From: Hydractinia symbiolongicarpus
Lineage: Eukaryota > Cnidaria > Hydrozoa > Anthoathecata > Hydractiniidae
DNA length: 64,000 bases
Direction: 5' to 3'
Assembly: GCF_029227915.1 (NCBI RefSeq)
Contig: NC_079884.1
Location: 15,686,001 to 15,750,000 of the forward strand
Positions 58,821 to 64,000 of this stretch are shown here, in pieces. A model generated the notes under the pieces. It had not been told where the DNA came from, ran no database searches, and worked only from the letters and a program-made list of their open reading frames with translations. How positions within the stretch are numbered: the first letter of the stretch is position 1; each line of letters starts with the position of its first letter. The position numbers and the translations under genes were made by a program.

Positions 58821-60783
58821 AGCTGCAAAAGCTTGTGTTTCCGTATGAATGGTTGATGAGCCGCGACAAGTTGGACCATGTTGGGCCTGTCGCGCACGAG
58901 GACTTCTATAGCCGGCTAAGGGGGAAAACACGCTCTCTCCCGAAGAGTACGAGACATTCCACGCTTAGTTTTACAGGCGGGGTGTGTCACCATGATGGAC
59001 TGGCTAAGCGAGTACAACCTAGCCGATGTGCGGCCGTTCATTGAGGCCGTGAACAAAACGAGGTTGCAGTATTATAGGGATGAAATCGATATTTGAAAGG
59101 ACTCGGTAAGTATTCCGGGGTATCAATGCGCTACGTTCTGAACAACTCTCTACGGTTGCACCCCAAGCTAGAGCTATACGCTCCGGGAGACCCATGCAGG
59201 GATAGGTGCAAGGACTCTTGTTACAGCAAGACTTGTAAGGCCTGCAAGGAGGTAAAAAAAGCATGTGAAAAATGTACGCGGAATGAGGCCTACGAGTTCT
59301 TGCGGACGGAGATGGTGGGTGGTCCCGCGATCGTATTCTGTAGATACCACGAACGAGACGTGACGGGTATCAGATCTCACGTGTACAGCGAACCCCGCAA
59401 GTGTAGGACCATTCTGGGGTACGACGCAAGCATGGTCTACCCGAGTACTTTGATTCAAGACTTTCCCTGTGGGAAGGAACAGCTGATCAAGGTGGTCACA
59501 CCGACATCAGCACATAACTTAGAGCTACTGGCGCAAGGTGTGGTGGATGGGTCGTTGTTTGATTTTTCCCAGGTTGATATCGAGGTGCCTGACTATCTGC
59601 GTGACAAATTCGGCGAAATGGCTCCCTTGTTTGTCGTCAAGGAAATACTTGATGATCAAATCCCTGAGCACATGCACGAGTAATTAAAAACTACGGGTCG
59701 CAAGCGTGTTCCGGGTACACGTAAGCTTCTGGGTTGCTAAAGGCTGAGAAAATCCTACTGTATACCCCTGTGCTAAAATGGTACCCTGACCATGGGCTGA
59801 AAGTGACTGCCTTTTACCAGTTTCTCAAGTGTGCTAGAGGTAGGCCCTTTGCATGGTTCCCAGAAGAGATAGCCGATGCAAGGACCCCGATAAACGTATT
59901 GCGGGAGATACGCAAAGTTGAAGGGGAACAGCTTCTACGGCAAGATGATTGAAGATCTAGCGAGACACGCAAATACTGCGTTTACGAGGGATGAAAAAGA
60001 GGTTGATGCAGCCCTGCAAAGCCCTTACCTAGAGGATCTTGAAGAGATCAGAGATGCGTATGAGCTTAGAAAAGGCAAACACAAGTGTAGCATCGATAGG
60101 GCCTACCAATGTGGTATGGCGGTATATCAGTTGGCCAAACTTCGCATGCTCGAATTTTACTACGATTTTCTGGACAAGAACGTGGATCGTCGAGATTTTG
60201 AGTATGTCTACATGGACACTGACAGTGCCTATTTTGCCATATCTGGGGAAGAGTTGAGAGATGTCGTTCGCCCCGAACTGCTTGACAAGTATGATGAGGA
60301 TGTAAAAAACTGGCTCGCCACTGATAAGTACTCGAGTCAAGCAGGGGGTTATTCAAAGCGGAATTTATAGGGTTTTGGATGATTGCCCTGACAGCCAAGT
60401 GTTATTTCGTGGAGGGTAAAGCTGGTACGAATTTTTCGTGTAAGGGCATGTCAAAGAGGCAAAATTCTGTGACGCGGAGTAGATATCTGAGTGCGCTGAG
60501 GGGTGATCTAGTCATGGCCAAAAACGTAGGTTTCCGGGTGCACAACCAGGGTATGGTTACAGAATTACAGTTTATTGAAAAGGCTCCCGATGAAGTGGTG
60601 GAAAAGAGACATACCGAGTACGTAGAACGTGAGCTCCTAGAGAAGGGAGAGAAGACAGCCAAGGCGTTAACTACTCATGTGGTCAACCTGTACGCGAACA
60701 TGATTGAAAATGTCTTAAACATCGACAGTGTCAAGGACCTCCGAAAAGATATCGAGGATGACCCATTATCCGGGATGTCATGA
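58820..60783 (+). pseudogene. Protein-primed family B DNA polymerase, broken
   Basis: The order of blocks is right for a viral/organellar-type (DNA_pol_B_2) polymerase. KLQKLVFPYEWLMSRDKLD and EDFYSRLRG come first. A Cys-rich insert follows (CRDRC ... CYSKTCKACK ... CEKC, about 59190-59270). Then GGPAIVFCRYHE and motif A GYDASMVYPSTL (about 59420). Motif B is KGNSFYGK (59921) and motif C YMDTDSAYF (about 60207-60233). The tail is KGMSKRQN and NVGFRVHN. It synthesises DNA from a terminal-protein primer in elements of this kind. At least five frame breaks are seen, near 58950, 59090, 59680, 59910 and 60370. The exonuclease part is missing, replaced by the LINE. The remaining catalytic aspartates are intact. 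Confidence 0.8.
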
Positions 60784-60902
60784 CGGACCTGGGCGTACTC
60801 GTCTATTGTACAATTGGCAGATGTCTGGCACCCATCTTAGTAGCAGGAAATACGGTCCGGCATATGTCCAAAAAACAGGATGAGGCGGAGGACCTACATT
60901 GA
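60780..60902 (+). CDS. Small 40-aa ORF with one membrane segment, overlapping the polymerase stop
   Basis: ATG at 60780 overlaps the polymerase stop codon (ATGTCATGA context). The product MTDLGVLVYCTIGRCLAPIL continues to a charged tail ending DEAEDLH. The first about 25 residues are hydrophobic enough for a single membrane helix. No homologue is recognised. The overlap suggests coupled expression, but such a short frame could be chance or part of the polymerase region. Confidence 0.3.
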   Translation: MTDLGVLVYCTIGRCLAPILVAGNTVRHMSKKQDEAEDLH

Positions 60903-61218
60903 AATTTCTTATAAGTCATAAAGCTTATAACAAATGAATGAAGAACAGAAACAAGAAGAGCGAATCATTACAAAACCAGTAAAGCATCCAGGGAGAGTGG
61001 CACAGGGTCACAAGTTGGCGGCACTGCCGGAGAAATAACAGTTGCCTACTCAGCCAATGAGTGACCTTCTTTTTGGATAGACCGCTCTCCTTTGCGAGTA
61101 ATTTGATGGCTTTTCGTCCAGTCCACAGATGTTCTGGACTGTAGTAAATTTTTCCTCCTCCTTTTTCGTAACAATATGTGTTTTTAACATGTCTTTATTA
61201 TACATGTTAAAAACGTTC

Positions 61219-61620
61219 TTACAAATACTTGTACGCCACAAACCCTAGCGGAGATAGGGAGCCAAAGATGAAAGTCAATTCACCATCTTGTTGTTGCTTT
61301 GAAGGCGTATAGTAATCAGACAGCTTAGGTACCTTACTATGTGACGCTATATAATAGTTGTACATATCGTCCTCCAATTCTCTTAGACTCTTCCCCGCTT
61401 GTAGTTGTAATTGCCGTTGTTTATTGAACCAGTCATTTTTGCTTGTCGGTCTTGTACCCATTGGACCTGAGCTGCTTGTAGTCTTTCCATGGCTTGCTCG
61501 TGCCTCTTCCGTTCCGCTTCACCATGTCTAGCAAGTTTACTGAATAGAAAATTTGTGCCACTGAATGCCAGCGCATTGATTAACTGCCATTGTTGCCATT
61601 TTATTGCTCTCCTTTTTCAT
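61219..61620 (-). pseudogene. Element protein with RKRHEQA helix and hydrophobic C-terminus
   Basis: The upstream frame reads QLINALAFSGTNFLFSKLAR, then ERKRHEQAMERLQAAQVQW. A one-base shift near 61440 leads to the frame 61461-61219: NKQRQLQLQAGKSLRELE, then KLSDYYTPSKQQQDGELTF and a hydrophobic end IFGSLSPLGFVAYKYL. I remember this arrangement (LINALAF..., long charged helix, SDYYTPS, membrane tail) as recurring next to such polymerases in cnidarian genomes; the function is unknown and a minor virion protein is only a guess. The 5' end overlaps the 3' end of the Cys/His gene in another frame, and no in-frame Met is seen. Confidence 0.5.
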
Positions 61621-61902
61621 GCATTCTTTACACTGAGACCTCACCCTTTCATGTTTACAAATCTGACTACCCTTACAGTCCTTACAATAGGCCCTCTGTC
61701 TCCCATGACCGCAAATCTGACTGCCCTTGCAGTCTTTGCAATGACCCCTCCCCCTACCATGGGGGCACTTGTTTTTGGCACACTGCTGTTTCTTTTTATC
61801 CAGGGAACATATACAATTTGTTGTCGTTTGACCATTTTTCAACACCTTAAATGCATCTGGGTTTAACACTTTTTTACAATTTGGACAGCTCTTGTTTTCC
61901 AT
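61537..61902 (-). CDS. Cys/His tandem-repeat protein, 121 aa
   Basis: It opens MENKSCPNCKKVLNPDAFKV with a C-x2-C zinc-ribbon start. Three repeats of the form CxHGRxRxxCKDCKGSQ follow: CPHGRGRGHCKDCKGSQ, CGHGRQRAYCKDCKGSQ and CKHERVRSQCKECMKKE. Each offers C-x-H and C-x2-C zinc ligands. Such arrays are known in proteins of large DNA viruses and related elements. It is likely a nucleic-acid-binding or scaffold protein, by inference. The frame is intact. The last 20 residues overlap the next minus-strand gene in another frame. Confidence 0.6.
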   Translation of the reverse strand: MENKSCPNCKKVLNPDAFKVLKNGQTTTNCICSLDKKKQQCAKNKCPHGRGRGHCKDCKGSQICGHGRQRAYCKDCKGSQICKHERVRSQCKECMKKESNKMATMAVNQCAGIQWHKFSIQ

Positions 61903-61947
61903 ATTGATTTGTATTTGCCCTCAGAGGACAAACACAAATTGTGGTCA

Positions 61948-62542
61948 CTAATGCTCAACGCTGTGAAATCTACCATCTAAGATATTTAGCTGAGCATCAT
62001 GAATCAGATACACGTAACAGCGGATGTCCCCGATGCCGTCGGCTTTCTTTGTCATGTGCAACGTGATGCCATCACTTAGACGTTGTAGAGGTCTTCCAGA
62101 GTCATGTAGGGTATGATCGGGAGAAGCTCGGAAATCGATAAACAACGCATACCTCTCATTGAATAATTGGCCAATCGTGACGTTAGAGTCGTGACTGCCA
62201 AAGAGGTTCACAATATGTTCCAAATGATCCTTGGATAACATGGCATGTTAATGGCCTTCTCCTAATCTGTCCCGGTATGATTAGTAGCCTTGACTAGTTT
62301 TTGGGGTTGATTCCCTCCAAAATCAGGTTTTTGTCCCTGTCAAATTTGGGTAGCCAGAGGTCTTTGTAGACTGCGAAGGTGTTGAAATCAGATATATTTT
62401 GCACCTCGTTTCCATTCAGGGTAATACGTAGATCTCGCATCAGGCTTTTGTCGATATTCGACACGATGGTGCGTTTTGTATTGGTAGCCGTCACTTCCAG
62501 GTCAAATAGGAGTTTGATGGACCCTGAAAAAATAACCTCGTC
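61948..62542 (-). pseudogene. Capsid-like protein fragments
   Basis: Two minus-strand frames read in order. The first, 62542-62294, has DEVIFSGSIKLLFDLEV, RTIVSNIDKSLMRDLRITL, and AVYKDLWLPKF to EGINPKN with a stop. The second, 62241-61948, has FNERYALFIDFRASPDHTLH and CYVYLIHDAQLNILDGRF. The second resembles the C-terminal part of proteins that I associate with the capsid gene of Polinton-like or adintovirus-like elements; the first fits their N-terminal half. The middle is shorter than expected, so an internal deletion is likely, and the start is missing (TAG at the upstream edge). Assignment to a capsid family is inference from motif memory. Confidence 0.5.
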
Positions 62543-62563
62543 CTATCGCATAGAGATAGGAAA

Positions 62564-62644
62564 ATGTATGTTCTAGCGCAGTCGACTGACGACAAGGGAA
62601 ATCCCGAATTCGATATAATCCGACAATTCCAGAAATACCCATAA
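62564..62644 (+). pseudogene. N-terminal remnant MYVLAQ, second copy
   Basis: Short frame MYVLAQSTDDKGNPEFDIIR, then QFQKYP and TAA. The start matches the MFVLAQ block at 57434 in protein and partly in DNA (GAGATAG ... AATGT..GTTCT.GCGCAG). Both copies are followed within 150 bp by ATGCGCAATAGC. The reading direction is opposite to the adjacent capsid-like fragment. Confidence 0.4.
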
Positions 62645-62770
62645 AATCCCACGCATGCGCAATAGCGACTAGCGGAAATAATGCTGACATCAACAAAAAA
62701 AAGAGATTGCGCAATTGAGTAGGGGAAAGTCCCATAGAGTTGTGACTGCCAATTGATGCTAGGATGTAAT

Positions 62771-63654
62771 ACAAATATGATCCTGTTCAAAAAATTTATG
62801 ACACTGTATCAGCTCTACTATCAGCAACTCGCAACCATTTCAGGACCCAGGAAATGCGGGTCAGAGAGGTTGAAGAGGATCCAACGGTATTCAGATTTGT
62901 TCCGGATCATCTCAAGACCCAGGAAATGTGCGCCTGGGTGGTCAGGGAGGAACCCCGGATGCTGCAATTTGTTCCGAACCATTTCATGACCCAAGAAATA
63001 TGTACTCGGGCAGTTCAAGCAACATCTTTGGTGTTCGAGCTTGTTCCGGAACATTTCAAAACCCGCGAAATGTGTATTGATGCAGTTCGGGAGATACCCT
63101 GGCTAATCATGGATGTTCCGGACCACTTCAAGACCAAGGAAATGTGCACCTCAGCGGTTTAACGCATGCTGGAGTTGCTCGAGGACGTTCCGGATCATTT
63201 CAAGACACAGGAAATGTGCACTATGGCAGTTGAAGAAGATCCCAGGATATTCGAGGATGTTCCGGACTGGTTTGTTATCCGGGAAATGTATATCAAGGTG
63301 GTTCAATATAATCCCCGGCTGCTCGAGGCCTATCGTCAGCGGAAAGCGGTGAGGTACAGGATTAACAAGGAGTTGCTACCAGTGGCCTGTCATCCTGACA
63401 GACCTATAGACTGGTGCTGTTCGGAGGATGAAAAGGCAGACCTCGAGCTCTTGTGGAGCAAATACACGATGAAGAAACAATGCGATGAGTGTGAACGCGT
63501 GCTCGATGGGTACGGCAGATGCTCCTGTGGACGGAGATTCTTCATAAAAGGTAAGATGCTATGCTGGTACTGCTGGCATGAGTACATCATGTATAATGGT
63601 GGAAGGTGTAGTGTGGATGCTAGTTGGAGTTTTCCTGTCCAGAGTTTTGTATAG
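62771..63654 (+). pseudogene. VPDHFKTQEMC-repeat protein with Cys-rich C-terminus
   Basis: Open from about 62771. Seven near-tandem units of about 25-35 residues carry the motif VPDHFKTQEMC (examples: RNHFRTQEM, VPDHLKTQEMCAWVV, VPNHFMTQEICTRAV, VPEHFKTREMCIDAV, VPDHFKTKEMCTSAV, VPDHFKTQEMCTMAV). They resemble DUF4116-like helical repeats common in cnidarian and protist predictions. The C-terminal part has WCCSEDEKADLE and three Cys pairs (CDEC, CSC, CWYC). A single TAA at 63160-63162 interrupts an otherwise uninterrupted frame; no start Met is obvious upstream. The function is unknown. It lies between the MYVLAQ remnant and the HNH-like gene. Confidence 0.55.
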
Positions 63655-63683
63655 TACTACTGTACAAAACAACAGAAACTAAT

Positions 63684-64000
63684 ATGGAGGATATCAAGAA
63701 ATGTGCAAAATGTAATCACCCTTTATCTTTGAATAATTTTAGAATCGACAAAAAAGGACAATGGACAAAGAAATGCATCAAATGCCTCAATATTGACAAG
63801 GTATGTTGGGAACGTGCCAAATGCCATCATCTAAAACGAAAACGTCGTTGCCGCATATGCAATTTCGCTGGGTATATATATGAACGTGTTATGGGTAGGA
63901 TTCACAATGCTCTAAGGTATGATATAAAGCTTAGCTTCACAGAGTATCTTGGTTGCGAGATTACTACCTTCAAGGCGCATATCCGGGCCCAGTTCACAGA
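63684..64000 (+). CDS. Zinc protein with HNH-endonuclease-like N-terminal part, runs off the window
   Basis: ATG 63684 opens a frame that stays open to the last base (105 codons). MEDIKKCAKCNHPLSLNNFR and KKCIKCLNIDKVCWE give a two C-x2-C zinc ribbon. CRICNFAGYIYER and RIHNALRYD follow, then FTEYLGCEITTFKAHIRAQF. The last block is the LGCxxxxxxxHIxxxF motif that in many viral and phage HNH proteins precedes the catalytic HIDH, which would lie just past the window. If present, the protein would be a zinc-ribbon HNH nuclease. Confidence 0.55.
   Translation, partial: MEDIKKCAKCNHPLSLNNFRIDKKGQWTKKCIKCLNIDKVCWERAKCHHLKRKRRCRICNFAGYIYERVMGRIHNALRYDIKLSFTEYLGCEITTFKAHIRAQFT

Larger units (their letters stand above)
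57262..64000. mobile_element. Degraded Polinton-like / endogenous-virus-like gene cluster, open at the right end
   Basis: Seen together: a SAP-like protein, protein-primed family B DNA polymerase, small membrane ORF, three minus-strand genes (membrane-tailed protein, Cys/His-repeat protein, capsid-like fragment), a repeat protein and an HNH-like zinc protein. The set resembles large self-synthesising elements and endogenised relatives (Polinton, adintovirus, Polinton-like virus). GC content rises visibly from about 58.8 kb. Most genes carry one or more stops or frameshifts, and a LINE fragment (58187-58820) has displaced the polymerase N-terminus. No terminal repeat is seen on the left, and the right end lies beyond the window, so the borders are provisional. 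Confidence 0.7.

Noticed and set aside
58808-59044. Single 78-codon gene
   Set aside because: It is the first readable part of the broken polymerase; its last third is out of frame.

Overview
This is eukaryotic nuclear DNA. It is AT-rich, genes are split by short introns with GT/AG borders, and most of the window is transposon remains. The mix of elements (CR1-like LINE with an esterase ORF1, a Penelope-type fragment, a Ty3/Gypsy element, and a protein-primed DNA polymerase cluster) and the protein styles suggest an invertebrate, most likely a cnidarian and possibly a hydrozoan. That is inference; nothing in the window names the species.

Layout. 1-722: remnant of an element with an integrase-type tail and an OTU-protease-like start. 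2768-12566: one Ty3/Gypsy retrotransposon, bounded by short LTRs and a 5-bp GTAAC target duplication. It is broken by three later insertions: a CR1-like LINE (4628-8961), a tRNA-derived SINE (9436-9755) and a repeat here called family A (11373-12502). 13879-17514: an element with ~450-bp terminal inverted repeats that encloses a four-exon gene with three phase-1 introns. 20673-21239, 30766-31494, 33746-33876 and 48421-48776: four MITEs. 26715-28660 (minus): a complete four-exon ETS-domain transcription factor gene. 42947-45324 (plus): a complete nine-exon mitochondrial carrier gene. 47043-56008 (plus): a gene for a coiled-coil protein of about 2,000 residues, with one 3.55-kb exon. 57262-64000: a degraded cluster, visibly richer in GC than its surroundings, of Polinton-like or endogenous-virus-like genes. 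It holds a SAP-like protein, a protein-primed family B DNA polymerase, a small membrane ORF, a capsid-like fragment, a Cys/His-repeat protein, a repeat protein with VPDHFKTQEMC-type units, and the start of an HNH-like zinc protein that runs off the end.

Only three loci (ETS factor, carrier, coiled-coil protein) look like ordinary intact host genes. The TIR-bounded gene is also intact, but it appears to travel with a mobile element. Two weaker minus-strand exon candidates are at 22247-22512 and 33314-33609. Most of the remaining sequence is intergenic DNA in which I see no gene; repeats and MITEs within it are listed individually.
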